Assembly (NCBI GenBank): GCA_022041995.1
Contig: CP074388.1
Span: 248,001 to 312,000, forward strand
Origin: Cupriavidus necator
Lineage (GTDB): Bacteria > Pseudomonadota > Gammaproteobacteria > Burkholderiales > Burkholderiaceae
Direction: 5' to 3'
Length of the DNA stretch: 64,000 nucleotides
Shown: positions 34,469-43,939 of the stretch, in pieces
Layout of the letters: every line of letters begins with the position of its first letter
How positions within the stretch are numbered: position 1 is the stretch's first letter
Notes under the pieces: model-generated
What the model saw: the letters and a program-made list of their open reading frames with translations, nothing else
The model's database searches: none
Told to the model about the DNA's origin: nothing
Position numbers and translations under genes: made by a program

Positions 34469-34951
34469 ATGCCCGTTCAAAGGCGAATCTATGCCGGTGA
34501 AGAAATGCTTGTCTCCATGTCTCGAGACAGGCTTCTTGTCGCCTTGCGACTGGGTGATGTAGCCAAGATCGTGCGTATGGTAGAAGGTGCTGAGCTAGAC
34601 GACCTGGTGTGCTCCGCCGGCATGGAAGACGAAGTGTGGCCGTGCCCGCTGCCAGCTGAGGGCTCCGTCAACATGATCAGCCTTGAGGGTGCGCGCGCAC
34701 TTATGAGGGCTAAAGGCACTGAGGATGCCCAGTGCTTCGTTGCGTGGCTTGATAGCCAGTTTCCCGAGAACGCCGCTGTTAGCACTCTGAGCGAGGACGC
34801 GCTCTTTCCCGAGAAGCTGCATCGGATTGGCGAATTGCGCCAGAAAACCCCGGACATTCAGATTTGCGAGATTGCGCAACGCTTTAGCATTTCGGAAAGC
34901 GAAGCGCAGCGATACGTCACCTACCTCGAGCTCCTGCGTAAGCTCGCTTAG
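34469..34951 (+). CDS. Unknown small protein with C-terminal HTH
   Basis: 160-aa protein. Residues about 55-105 (EVWPCPLPAEGSVNMISLEGARALMRAKGTEDAQCFVAWLD) form a mixed domain reminiscent of BRO-N-type folds. The C-terminal ~40 residues (PDIQICEIAQRFSISESEAQRYVTYLELL) read as a helix-turn-helix. The start is at 34469; an ATG at 34505 in frame is possible. A sigma70-like promoter is just upstream. It is probably a plasmid regulator, but no family was identified. Confidence 0.65.
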   Translation: MPVQRRIYAGEEMLVSMSRDRLLVALRLGDVAKIVRMVEGAELDDLVCSAGMEDEVWPCPLPAEGSVNMISLEGARALMRAKGTEDAQCFVAWLDSQFPENAAVSTLSEDALFPEKLHRIGELRQKTPDIQICEIAQRFSISESEAQRYVTYLELLRKLA

Positions 34952-34965
34952 GCCAACGTAGGTGT

Positions 34966-36231
34966 ATGCGGGTTTGCCTTCTGGCGCAACCCGCCGTCGG
35001 GGTAGAGATGGAAAAAATCGCGCGCAGCGATCGCATCGAACAGCGCATTGATCTGGGCGGGCAGGCCCTTGTGCTCGACGACATCCTGCAGGACCCGGTG
35101 CGCCATCGCAAGTGGTTTGAGCTGGCCCGTGCATCGCATGGACATGCCAGATGCCTGTGCGTACCTGGTGGCCGCCGACTGCAGATCCGGTTGCGCGAAG
35201 GGCTTTACCACCTCGCCGTCTGGCCAGAGGACGCGCTCTCCCATCACGGTAAATGTACTTTTCGCATGCGTGCGGAAGCAGAGACCGGTCGGGCTGGATA
35301 CGGCAAGGGCGCGATCATCGAGAAGCCGGATGGGTCCGTAGACATTCATGCCGATGTTCCCTTGAAGGTACGCGTCGAGGCGAAGACGGGGCCGACCCAG
35401 CGCAACGAAGAACCCAAGAGCGGTGGGAAGACGCGAGCAAAGGTTGGCATGCTCGGTATGCTGCATTCGCTGTGGGAGCGGGCCGGACTTAACGAATGGC
35501 GGCCTGGCTGGACTCGTGACTGGTGGCGCTGCCGTCGCGAGCTTATCAACCTGGACGGGAAGGTGAACGGTGAGCCGATGGAGGATGCGCTGTACTGTGT
35601 GCCGGCCTGGCGCGAAAGCGAGCGGGGTGCGATCGAGGCAGCGTGGGCGAAATTCCGCTCTCGCCTTGAGAGGCAGAGTGCCTATCGGCTGCGTGGCCTT
35701 GTCGTCGGCGAATTGAAGTCGGTCGAACTCTCCAAGTACAGTTACAAGGTCAAGCTGAAGCACCACATGCATGCGTTCTTCGTCGACAAGGCGATTCTCG
35801 AACGCGCGCAGCAATCCGCGCCGTCGGCAGCCGCCCAGTTCGACAATCCGGGCGCACACATCATCATGATCATGGTGGTGGAGGTCACGCGTACGGGTAC
35901 GCTCAAGGGCGTCGATCTGTCCTTCATGCTCACGAGCCGCGATTTCATCCCTGCAGATTCGTCCTACGAGATGCAGATGGCTGATGCGCTGGTCGATGCC
36001 GGCCGGGCGTTCACCAAACCGCTGCGCTATGACGGCGAGGCCGAGTTTCCAGACTTCCGGCTACAGGACGAGGACGGCGAGTGTGTGGTTGAAGTCTGGG
36101 GATTGATGGGTAATCCGGATTACGAGCTACGCAAGGAGGAGAAGATCAAGAGCTACCAGGCGCGTGGCGTGCAAGTCATCGAATGGGATACACGCGGTCC
36201 AATGCCAGCGCTTATGCGCACTGCGGCGTAG
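34966..36231 (+). CDS. DUF1173-like plasmid protein with nuclease-like C-terminus
   Basis: 421-aa soluble protein (or 407 aa from the ATG at 35008). The N-terminal half has the DUF1173-like block FELARASHGHARCLCVPGGRRLQIRL then YHLAVWPEDALSHHGKCTF. Near the C-terminus, PDFRLQDEDGECVVEVWG followed by KEEKIKSY resembles a PD-(D/E)xK nuclease core (Asp, Glu, downstream Lys) as seen in TnsA/Vsr-like domains. Its cellular role is not known to me; it is frequent on plasmids and ICEs of this type, which fits the context. Confidence 0.7.
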   Translation: MRVCLLAQPAVGVEMEKIARSDRIEQRIDLGGQALVLDDILQDPVRHRKWFELARASHGHARCLCVPGGRRLQIRLREGLYHLAVWPEDALSHHGKCTFRMRAEAETGRAGYGKGAIIEKPDGSVDIHADVPLKVRVEAKTGPTQRNEEPKSGGKTRAKVGMLGMLHSLWERAGLNEWRPGWTRDWWRCRRELINLDGKVNGEPMEDALYCVPAWRESERGAIEAAWAKFRSRLERQSAYRLRGLVVGELKSVELSKYSYKVKLKHHMHAFFVDKAILERAQQSAPSAAAQFDNPGAHIIMIMVVEVTRTGTLKGVDLSFMLTSRDFIPADSSYEMQMADALVDAGRAFTKPLRYDGEAEFPDFRLQDEDGECVVEVWGLMGNPDYELRKEEKIKSYQARGVQVIEWDTRGPMPALMRTAA

Positions 36232-36323
36232 GGAAAAGCGGCCCCGCAAAGGGTGACTTTTGGAGGCCTGGGTGTTCGCGCGGATAGTAGGGTAGGGGCG
36301 GAGATCGTTCATGCGGCCAAAGC

Positions 36324-37076
36324 ATGGGCAATCTGTCGATCCGTTCGAAAAGGTCCTTTATGGTCTACGCCTCCCCGTCCCTGATTCTGACTGCCACGGC
36401 AGTTTTCGCCGCCGTCTTTTCATACCCATTGTTGTTTTGGTTCCTCCGCCGTGTGAAGCGAGTGCCGGTGCGGTTCAACCCCGTTGTTCTCCTGGCCGTC
36501 GTGGCCGCGGGTTTGTTGCCCATCGCGTTCCAAGGCTACGAGGCGAGCCGCACTGAGTTACAGCGCGCATCCATGGCGATGGTCCTGGCATCGGAACATC
36601 GGATTCACGACACGATGATGTTGTGCGCCGTGGATCTCAACAAAGTCCTGCCTGAGCAGATCGATGCCGCCAGGCAGCGTCTCACCGAGAGCGGAGCAAT
36701 GTGGTCCAAGCTCAACGACCGGACCGAGATTACGACGGCGCAGTGGCTTGAGCGCGATGACAAGTGCGATCGCTGGGTGCCGATCCAAAAGGCAGATCAG
36801 ATGCGGCAGGCAGTGGATGCGGCGCGGTGGTGGCTGATCGCCGGAATTTGCACGGCCGTTGTGGGCGCTATCGCGCTGTACGTGCTGGTCCTGAGGCGCC
36901 TGCGCCAGGACATTCGAGAGGTTCAGGAGGGGGAGTCGGTCGAGCTCCGGACCGCCGGCGAGACTTTGCTCGCGCTCTTCATTTGCCTGATCGCCTACTC
37001 GCCTTTCAGCCTCCTGTGGCTGTGCCTCTTCAAGTGCCCGAAAGTGGCCACCAAGGAATCGCGCGCGAGCGCCTGA
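36324..37076 (+). CDS. Membrane protein of unknown function
   Basis: 250-aa protein with about four transmembrane helices: LILTATAVFAAVFSYPLLFWFL, VVLLAVVAAGLLPIAF, a pair-forming helix WWLIAGICTAVVGAIALYVLVL, and a C-terminal LLALFICLIAYSPFSLLWLCLF. Between helices 2 and 3 is a ~90-residue soluble loop with two cysteines. It lies 17 nt upstream of the M41-like peptidase gene in the same direction and is likely its partner or substrate-delivery factor (inference). Confidence 0.6.
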   Translation: MGNLSIRSKRSFMVYASPSLILTATAVFAAVFSYPLLFWFLRRVKRVPVRFNPVVLLAVVAAGLLPIAFQGYEASRTELQRASMAMVLASEHRIHDTMMLCAVDLNKVLPEQIDAARQRLTESGAMWSKLNDRTEITTAQWLERDDKCDRWVPIQKADQMRQAVDAARWWLIAGICTAVVGAIALYVLVLRRLRQDIREVQEGESVELRTAGETLLALFICLIAYSPFSLLWLCLFKCPKVATKESRASA

Positions 37077-37093
37077 CAGCGGAGATCAAACCC

Positions 37094-38286
37094 TTGAACA
37101 CCAAAACGAAATCCTTTCTCAAGCTGGCAGTTGCGCAGGTCGCAGCCGGCAGCTTGTGCGCCTTGGCGACTCGATGGTTCTCGGGGCCGAGAATGTCGCT
37201 GCTGGACTGCATCGTGTACGTCGCCGGCTTCACCGTGGCAGGCCTGGCAGTGGTGCATCTGTATGAACGGCGCCGTCTGCCAGCGCCGCTGCTTCGGGCG
37301 CTGGACCAGCTGAACGCCAAGGTGCGCGAAGCGTCGGCGAAGGGCCTCATGCGTGGCGCTGGGCGCTTTGTCATCACCTATTCGACTCTCATTTCCAGTG
37401 CCATCCTGGTCGTAGTGCTGCAGCGCTATGCGCCGGCGGTCGAGACGTTGCCGGATGGTTCGCGTGGCGTCTACAACGCGGCGACTCTGGTTGGCATCCT
37501 GGGGCTGGCGCTTGGTGCGCTTCGGGGAATCGTCGGTGCCGCGGAGAGCCCCGCCTCGGTTGGGGTCACGCTCATTGAGCGGTTCGTACTGCTCTCGATG
37601 GGTTTGGCATTGGTCAGTGTTTTCGGGGCGGATGTGGCTGTGGTGTTGACCTGGGTGAAGGACAATCCGGACGCCGCGCTGGCAGCCGGCGCCGGCATCA
37701 TCGTCGTGCGAATGATGTTCGCACTTGCTCCAGGTCAGAAAAGGACATTTTCCGTCCGGCCATCCACGAGGCCGCGCACCTCATGCTGTACGCGGATCTG
37801 CCCGATCTGCCGGCTACGCTGACCGTCAACGTGATGGGGGAGCTTGGCCACCAGGATGAGTATCGCGGCTACATCCGCCATTCCGACGAGCACGTGCCGG
37901 AGGTGCTGACGGAGAAGTACCTGCGATGGGTCATGCTGGTGAACCTAGCCGGCTCCGAAGGCGAGTTCGCCCTCCTCGGCGATCGTGCCGACGGCGCGGT
38001 GGGGGATTACCAGATGTGGCTGACAGCAGCGACCTTCTACCTGTCGGCCGGGTTCGGTGAGGTCTTCTATGCGGATCCGGTGGGCGACGCCCAGCAAGCG
38101 CACAATCGAGCGGTACTGAACACGCTGAAGGCGCAGCATGTGGCAGAACTGGCGGTGCGGTTCGCAACCAACAAGGTCGTCGTCCGCGAGCTGGCCGGCG
38201 CCATTGCCGCAAAGAAGGCCATGACGCGGGACGAGATTGCTCCGTATCTCGCCCGGGTGGCAAAGAGCAGCGTGCAAGCCCGATAG
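37094..38286 (+). pseudogene. Membrane-bound FtsH-like (M41-type) zinc peptidase lacking AAA domain, apparent frameshift
   Basis: The TTG start at 37094 has GGAG nine bases upstream. The first part (to about 37733) has five to six transmembrane helices. One missing base in the GG of CCAGGTCAG (about 37733) shifts the frame. Repaired, it reads PGSEKDIFRPAIHEAAHLMLYADLPDL, giving an HExxH zinc motif, followed by LAGSEGEFALLG and DGAVGDYQMWLTAATFY, which mirror the FtsH LGGRAAEE and TGASNDIE ligand regions. The 37783-38286 frame covers the rest. No AAA ATPase module is present. The repaired length is about 397 aa. Confidence 0.65.
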
Positions 38287-38298
38287 GAGACTAGGATC

Positions 38299-38689
38299 AT
38301 GCAGCAGAACTGGCGCCAGTTTGACGGTGGCGAGGAAGGGTTTGCAGGAAGGGCTCTTTGGGTATGGGCAGCCTCCTGGGAAAGGCCTCGGCTGGCATAT
38401 AGCAGATCCCGGAGACGACTTCGATTGGTTTTACGTGGACGGCATGAAGCTCGAAGACGCTTGGCAGGGAATTCCCCATGTACTGCTGCGACCCAGTGCC
38501 ACCGGCTCCGCCGGCATGCTGAGGTCGGCCGGTCGCGTAAAAATCTCGGCACAAGCGCCGTTTGATTTCCGCAGTATCTTCCCTCAAACCGTTCCTAACC
38601 ACACAACTCGCCAGGCTCAGGGCGAGCCGGCGCGAGCCTCTTCGCTCCGACTGGTCAAGGAACGCTTCACCCCAGTCCCCAAGTTTTGA
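38299..38689 (+). pseudogene. Unknown protein after the M41-like gene, apparent frameshift
   Basis: The ATG at 38299 has an AGGAGAC site and encodes MQQNWRQFDGGEEG. The sequence then makes sense only in the next frame (LQEGLFGYGQPPGKGLGWHIADPGDDFDWFYVDGMKLED...), needing one base removed near GGGTTTGC (about 38340-38346). The repaired product is about 129 aa, soluble, Gly/Pro-rich early and acidic in the middle. It is probably co-transcribed with the peptidase. No family recognised. Confidence 0.5.
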
Positions 38690-38872
38690 AAACCGCCGGG
38701 CGTGCTGCTATCGTTACGTCCGGTGCCCTGTCGCGCACCATCCCGCCCGCAGTGGGAACGCAGACCAGCAGCGACGCAGCAAACACACATCTCACTCTTT
38801 TCCTTGATTGACCATGGGAAGTGAGAGGCTGAGCGGGCCATTCTCTCCAAGCGTCTTCCCAGGAGATCGATC

Positions 38873-40420
38873 ATGGAAATGCCGTCCACTGGACCTCGGC
38901 CGCAACCAGCCGCACCCCAAACTAGCGTTGAGCTTATCCTCGCCGAGCTCGAATCAAACCCTCAGCAGTTCGCAATGCGCCTGGACGAGCGGCACTTGCT
39001 CGTCGCGAAGCGCGTCGCCCGCGCTCTGGACATCCACAAGACCGTAGCACTGGACATGCTGGCCAAAGCCGGCGGCGCCGCCTCCTACTACTACATGCGG
39101 CAACTAATCCAGGACGCGTTGACGCCCGAAGTGCGGCCGTCGACCGTGGAGAAATTGCGGCCCTACCACCCGTTGTTGCTTGGTGGCAGTAGCCGCCAAG
39201 CTCCGGACTATGAGGCGATCCTAGCGACCGTGCAGTTCGCCAAGCTCCTAGCGAAAGAGGCGGATACGGCCAGCGTAAGACTCCTCGACGGCGTCTTTGC
39301 CTCGCTTTGGCAAGCCAACAACTGGGATGAGCTGTCGGCCCGCCACATCAAAAAGGTACTTGAGCCTCTGTATCAATTTGTTGTCCCGCCATCTGGCACA
39401 GAGTCCGGTCGCTTTGTGTGGTCAGACGAATGTCACTACCTGAGCCGGGAGCTGCGGAGGCAAGAGGATCTCTGGAACACCCGGTACGCGAAGGACGGCG
39501 TAGAAACCGTGTACGAAGAAGCGGACAAGGCCATCCGCAGGTTGGCGGGCGAGCACCCGACGTTCCTTGAGGCCGGCGTCACGCTCGCAAAGATCACGAT
39601 GGCCGAAGAAAGCCCGGACCGCGCCGTGGAGATCGTTGGAGAGTACATCGAACGCGCAGAAGCGCTGATTCCCCCCGATTACACGGGCTACATCGAACCG
39701 AAGCATACCGAGAATCTGCCGTATCTCTGGCTGCTCTCAACTGCAGCAGAGGCGCACTTTGAGGCCGGCGCCGCCTATAGCGCCGCGCAGTTCGAAGAGA
39801 AGCTAAGGCGCGTGCATGGGCCAGCCGAGGATCCGAGCGCCGATCTGGCGCTACTTTGGCTCGCCAGTGGGGAGGCGCGGAAGGCCATGGAGGCATTGTC
39901 TTCGTTGGACTCCCTAGCGGAAGGCTACGCGGCAGCGACGCGAGCCTTTGTCTACTTCGGCTATGGCCAGTTGGACGCTTTCCGGAATCAGTTTGTCCGC
40001 GCGCTATTTACGATGCCGTGGTTACGCGCGATGGTTGTGGAGTACGACCAGCGTCCGGCCTGGGATGGACGATGTGGCCCCATTCCTCTCCGCTTTGCGG
40101 AGCTGGGCGATTCTGCGCTTTATCACACCCGAGGTCTTCGCGACGTGTGCCTTAACCTCCTCGATGACAGCGAAATCCAAAATGCGGAATTCCACCTGGA
40201 GAAGTTGTGGACTGGAGACGGAACCAGCGAGAACTCTACCGGCAACAGGGCAGAATGGCGCGAAGCGATGATTGACGCAGTGCAGAAGATCGCTCCTTGG
40301 GACGCGAGCCGTGGCAGCGTTGAGGGCATCGGCACGCGACTGGCCGGCACACGAGGGTGCGGCTTGTTCGCCAGGGAGACATTCCGTCAGCGTGATATTG
40401 GGGCGGGTTTGCGCAGGTAA
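38873..40420 (+). CDS. Large helical protein, TPR-like, unknown function
   Basis: 515-aa soluble protein. AGGAGATCGATC precedes the ATG. From about residue 200 the sequence is a succession of helical pairs with TPR-like spacing (for example HPTFLEAGVTLAKITMAEESPDRAVEIVGEYIERAEAL and ALLWLASGEARKAMEALSSLDSLAEGYAAATRAFVYFGYGQLDAF). No signal peptide. TPR-like scaffolds mediate protein-protein contacts; the partner is unknown. It stands alone after a 180-bp gap from the peptidase cluster. Confidence 0.7.
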   Translation: MEMPSTGPRPQPAAPQTSVELILAELESNPQQFAMRLDERHLLVAKRVARALDIHKTVALDMLAKAGGAASYYYMRQLIQDALTPEVRPSTVEKLRPYHPLLLGGSSRQAPDYEAILATVQFAKLLAKEADTASVRLLDGVFASLWQANNWDELSARHIKKVLEPLYQFVVPPSGTESGRFVWSDECHYLSRELRRQEDLWNTRYAKDGVETVYEEADKAIRRLAGEHPTFLEAGVTLAKITMAEESPDRAVEIVGEYIERAEALIPPDYTGYIEPKHTENLPYLWLLSTAAEAHFEAGAAYSAAQFEEKLRRVHGPAEDPSADLALLWLASGEARKAMEALSSLDSLAEGYAAATRAFVYFGYGQLDAFRNQFVRALFTMPWLRAMVVEYDQRPAWDGRCGPIPLRFAELGDSALYHTRGLRDVCLNLLDDSEIQNAEFHLEKLWTGDGTSENSTGNRAEWREAMIDAVQKIAPWDASRGSVEGIGTRLAGTRGCGLFARETFRQRDIGAGLRR

Positions 40421-41149
40421 GCAATAGGCGACGCTCAGCGACTGCATGCGGTTACCCGCCGCGCCCTTCGAAACCAAGTTGCGGATGGTGAGGACAACGG
40501 ACACCGCGATGCCAAGTCTGTGGAAATAGCCATCGCATTGGCATTGCGGACCACAGAGCACCTGTCCGGTGTCCTGCTTCGGAATTGTCCGCACTATGTC
40601 TACTCGCGAAGGCCGAATCGTAGTGCTCGCATCGTGGGCGCGGCCACAAGGCGTGACCCTACTCGGCCCATCCCGGGCTAGGCTGGATCCAGCGACGTGC
40701 CGTGCTGGGTGCGTGCATCAGATGGTGACGTGTCAAATTCCTGGAAAGCTCGCCAAAAAAGCGTAGCTTTTACCGGAATGTCGCGCGCTTCTCCCAGCAG
40801 AATACCCACACTGGCTGACTGAGACAAGGAGCTCAAGGTACCAGCGGACAAGACGGTGTCTTTCCGGCTCAGTGACAACGCCATTTCAGCTCAAATTGAC
40901 GCCGAAGACGTAGCCGCCGGTCCGACAACTATTCACAGCGATCGCCCTCCGGGCAATCGCCGTCATGCCGCCCCTCCAATTCGAGAAGGAAAGAAGGGGT
41001 ATGAGTATTCATGGTTGATCCTGTAAGGATTTCCGCACAGAAGAATCCGCATTTCCCGGTTGACGAAAGAATTGTCCTGAATAGAAGATTAATGTGGAAA
41101 GCTTAAAAGGCCGTATGTGTAACTTCGCAACAGCTTTTTGGAGGAAGAA
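40421..41149. other. Gene-poor stretch
   Basis: About 730 bp in which only one short plus-strand frame (40856-41026) is mildly protein-like. No repeats, IS ends or structured RNA were recognised. Confidence 0.35.
40856..41026 (+). CDS. Possible small protein
   Basis: 56-aa frame from a GTG (SFRLSDNAISAQIDAEDVAAG...EGKKGYEYSWLIL). Composition is protein-like and the frame stays open upstream to a stop near 40820, where an AAGGAG occurs, but no good start codon fits. It may be a C-terminal fragment of a lost gene. Confidence 0.25.
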   Translation: MSFRLSDNAISAQIDAEDVAAGPTTIHSDRPPGNRRHAAPPIREGKKGYEYSWLIL

Positions 41150-41398
41150 ATGATCCGCAGCAAGAATTGGATCAAAGGCGAACTCCGGGAACAAGCTGGC
41201 AATGCCCACCCGCTGGTGAAGATCTGTGCCGGCCTCGCAGGTGGCGTTATCGCAATGGGTATTTGTAAGATGCTCGGCATCGCGCCCGATGTGGCCCGGC
41301 CCGTAGCAGGAGGATTTGCAGCGTTCGTAGCCTTCGTTGCATGGGACAGGCTTGTTGCAAAGGGCGGCGATGAGTCTCGTAAGACTGGCCAGCGCTGA
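41150..41398 (+). CDS. Small membrane protein
   Basis: 82-aa protein with a strong GGAGG site before the ATG. It has two close hydrophobic helices (AGLAGGVIAMGICKMLGIA and AGGFAAFVAFVAW) flanked by basic termini. Unknown function; first of a run of small plasmid genes with individual ribosome sites. Confidence 0.6.
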   Translation: MIRSKNWIKGELREQAGNAHPLVKICAGLAGGVIAMGICKMLGIAPDVARPVAGGFAAFVAFVAWDRLVAKGGDESRKTGQR

Positions 41399-41511
41399 TA
41401 GCCGCACTAACCTCCCCCGATACCAAATTGGAGAGCCGCGAGGCCCATGTGACATTCTGTTCGTGGCCACTCGAAGAAGAATTTCGGTCTGATGCCAGAC
41501 AAGGAAGACCA

Positions 41512-41901
41512 ATGAGGAAGTTGATGAAAGAGGCGGTGGCGTTTGCGTTGGTGGCAGCGGCCTCGCATGTGTTCGCGGATACAACTGATTCCAAAGCCAA
41601 AGGTTCGGCGCAGGCGAAAGCCGAATCCGTCTATGGCTGGACGTGCAAAACCGAATCCGGAGAGGTCGTTCTTGACGGAGTGCACTCTGTGCCGTTCAAA
41701 GTGGGGCAGGTTGTTGAATCGACCGTCGATCCCCATGGAAAAGGTACTGGAATCAAGGACGCTGGCGTCTGCAGCCAGATTCGGTTCGATCTGGACGACG
41801 GCAGAAAGGCAATGTGTGAGCCGATCGGTATTCCGGCCGCTCATGCCCTTATCGGAGGCTGGAAGTACGCGCCAATAGATAAGTCCAAGTGCAAGGCGTA
41901 A
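41512..41901 (+). CDS. Small exported protein
   Basis: 129-aa protein with a signal peptide (LMKEAVAFALVAAASHVFA) and a mature part with three cysteines (GWTCKTESG, AGVCSQI, AMCEPIG) plus a C-terminal KCKA. AAGGAAG precedes the ATG. Probably periplasmic; no family recognised. Confidence 0.65.
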   Translation: MRKLMKEAVAFALVAAASHVFADTTDSKAKGSAQAKAESVYGWTCKTESGEVVLDGVHSVPFKVGQVVESTVDPHGKGTGIKDAGVCSQIRFDLDDGRKAMCEPIGIPAAHALIGGWKYAPIDKSKCKA

Positions 41902-41963
41902 CGCCTGGGAATGTGGACGTTAGGATCACTGGTGTCGCGGGCGCCAGACGGATTGGAGAAGCA

Positions 41964-42200
41964 ATGCTAAGCGTACTCATTGACGGAGTCGAATATGTTC
42001 CGAAAGCGGAAATCCCGGTGCTAACCGATGAGCGATTAAGAGCGGCGCTTGGCCAACTGGTTGCGATGCAGTACTTCAAGGAGCACCACAAGGCGGTCGC
42101 ACAATCGTGGAACGTGCTTCAGACCCTGTCGCCGCAATTGGCAGAATTAGCTGCTGAGGACCCAAAGGCAGCCTACCACCAATTCTTCGGGATCGTTTAG
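41964..42200 (+). CDS. Small soluble protein
   Basis: 78-aa protein, TTGGAGAAG before the ATG at 41964. A short N-terminal beta strand (LSVLIDGVEYVPKAEIPV) precedes helices (DERLRAALGQLVAMQYFKEHHKAVAQSWNVLQTL). Unknown function. Confidence 0.55.
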   Translation: MLSVLIDGVEYVPKAEIPVLTDERLRAALGQLVAMQYFKEHHKAVAQSWNVLQTLSPQLAELAAEDPKAAYHQFFGIV

Positions 42201-42206
42201 GAAACC

Positions 42207-42299
42207 ATGGAGATGGACAACGTTACGGAAGCTGAACGTGCGGCTGTTGATCGTCTGTTCGCAGAAGGCGCTAGTCAAACTACGCGACCATTTCAATAG
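42207..42299 (+). CDS. Possible 30-aa peptide
   Basis: Very short frame (MEMDNVTEAERAAVDRLF...) with AGGAAA upstream, directly after the preceding gene's stop. It is plausible but unsupported beyond the ribosome site. Confidence 0.25.
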   Translation: MEMDNVTEAERAAVDRLFAEGASQTTRPFQ

Positions 42300-42337
42300 C
42301 GTCAGGAACTAAGATTTCAGCCGAGTTGCGCACCCAA

Positions 42338-42916
42338 ATGAAAGCCATGCAGACAAAGCAAAAATATCTGAGAATGACCTTCTACGCCATCTGGCGCACA
42401 TTCTAGGCGGCCGTAGTGATCCCCGCCAGCCTGGCGTTGGGAGTAGCTGCGATAGCTGCATCTGGCGTCGCCTGCGCGAACGAGCTGAGCGCTGTTACCT
42501 TGACTCGGGATCGGGATGGGCGCACCTCTCAACCAAATATGGCTTGGGTTGAAAACGGGAAAACGGCGGTCATTCTCGCAGAACAATCCTACTATTTGCC
42601 AACCGTGATTCCATCGTCGAGTACGGTCGATGCTCGCGGTCAAAGCCGCCGGGCCGAGTCTCGCGAAGTACGCATCGATTCGATTCGCTACGGGGACGAC
42701 GGCACGGCTTTGGTGACGGGCAGTTTCGAAGAACATATGCCGGTTACGGTCCGGAGTGGCGCCAGCATGCCCGCACTCGCTCCGGCAGGCTCCAGTAACA
42801 TCGTACTGAAGAAGTTTCAGGTTGTTGTTCGCGAAGGCGAAGCTGTGGATCTGGGGGCTGGCATCGACGGGACCAAATATCTGCTCTCTGTGCACCGCGC
42901 CAAGTCGGCTGGATAG
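42338..42916 (+). pseudogene. Exported protein interrupted by an in-frame TAG
   Basis: The frame from the ATG at 42338 (MKAMQTKQKYLRMTFYAIW) runs into TAG at 42404-42406. It then continues in the same frame as a classic hydrophobic signal core (AVVIPASLALGVAAIAASGVACA|NE) and a ~140-residue beta-rich mature domain (ELSAVTLTRDRDG to YLLSVHRAKSAG). Either the amber codon is a mutation inside the signal peptide, or translation begins at the GTG at 42416. The latter gives 166 aa but lacks the charged N-region. Confidence 0.5.
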
Positions 42917-43192
42917 CCGGATCTGGAACCACTCGGGGGAAAGCACCAGGCGCTTGTACCGTCTCCAGTGATGGCGCCTGCCGGAGAGACGACGTAGGCG
43001 CGATGCCAGAACAGCGGCGATCCGCCAGCGATGGCAAATCCAACCGGGTAGGGCACTTGTTGATAGGTGAGACGCACGAGGACGTTGAGGCGGCTCGCGC
43101 AACCTAGCTCGGCAAACCCTATGCCCCGTAACCGGGAAGGCCAGCAGAATGGAAGTTTTCCGTCCGTGGCGAAGAAAGTAAGGAAGCGGCAA

Positions 43193-43939
43193 ATGCTAAA
43201 CCGGGGATCGTCAAGGGTCAGGCAGCGAGTCGTGCAGGCATGGCTCGCCAGCACAGTCGTTGCCGTCAGTTGGGGCGCGAGTGCAACGGTCGTTGCCGTG
43301 GACGTCGGCCATTCGTTGGCCAAGCCTGGTTCAACGAGTGCTAGCGGAAGGCCGGAGTTCGAGTACAACCGGGCTCTCGCGGAAGATGTCATCGCTCAGC
43401 TCGCTGGCGTTGGCATCAAGACACGGGCTATCGGCCTGAATGGCGAGATGGATGTTTTGACGGCCCGCACCCAAGCCGCCAAGGGAGCCGATTTGCTCTT
43501 GTCCATCCACCACGATTCTGTGCAGCGCCAGTACTTGCCAGTCGCAGACCATTTCACCGGGTTTGGTGTTTTTGCATCCCGCAAAAATTTCGACCCCGAT
43601 ACTAGCCTGAGGTGTTCCACAGCGATCGCTGACCGCATGCTGGCGATCGGGCGTACTCCTTCGCTGCATCACGCGGAGCCGATCAAGGGCGAGAACCGGC
43701 CACTGGCTGACGCCAGGCGCGGTGTCTACTGGTTTGATGATCTGATCGTGCTCAAGACGGCAACGCAGCCCGCAGTGCTTGTAGAGGCCGCTATCATCGT
43801 GAACCCGATGGAGGAGCGGATGATTTCTGACGCCCTGAATCGAAAGCTGATTGCGTCTGCAATCGCCGCTGGCGTAACGCAGTGCCTGCGCACCGGCGTC
43901 TTGGGGTCCCGACCCTCAATTAATGGAAACTACTGGTAA
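43193..43939 (+). CDS. N-acetylmuramoyl-L-alanine amidase (Amidase_3 type)
   Basis: 248-aa exported zinc amidase that cleaves peptidoglycan stem peptides. AAGGAAG precedes the ATG at 43193. A signal peptide of about 31 residues ends GASA|TVV. Amidase_3 motifs are VAVDVGHSLAKPGS (first His), EFEYNRALAEDV (Glu), LLLSIHHDSV (second His) and AVLVEAAIIVNPMEE (catalytic Glu). It may remodel the wall for mating or be phage-derived. The next gene's start overlaps its end. Confidence 0.88.
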   Translation: MLNRGSSRVRQRVVQAWLASTVVAVSWGASATVVAVDVGHSLAKPGSTSASGRPEFEYNRALAEDVIAQLAGVGIKTRAIGLNGEMDVLTARTQAAKGADLLLSIHHDSVQRQYLPVADHFTGFGVFASRKNFDPDTSLRCSTAIADRMLAIGRTPSLHHAEPIKGENRPLADARRGVYWFDDLIVLKTATQPAVLVEAAIIVNPMEERMISDALNRKLIASAIAAGVTQCLRTGVLGSRPSINGNYW

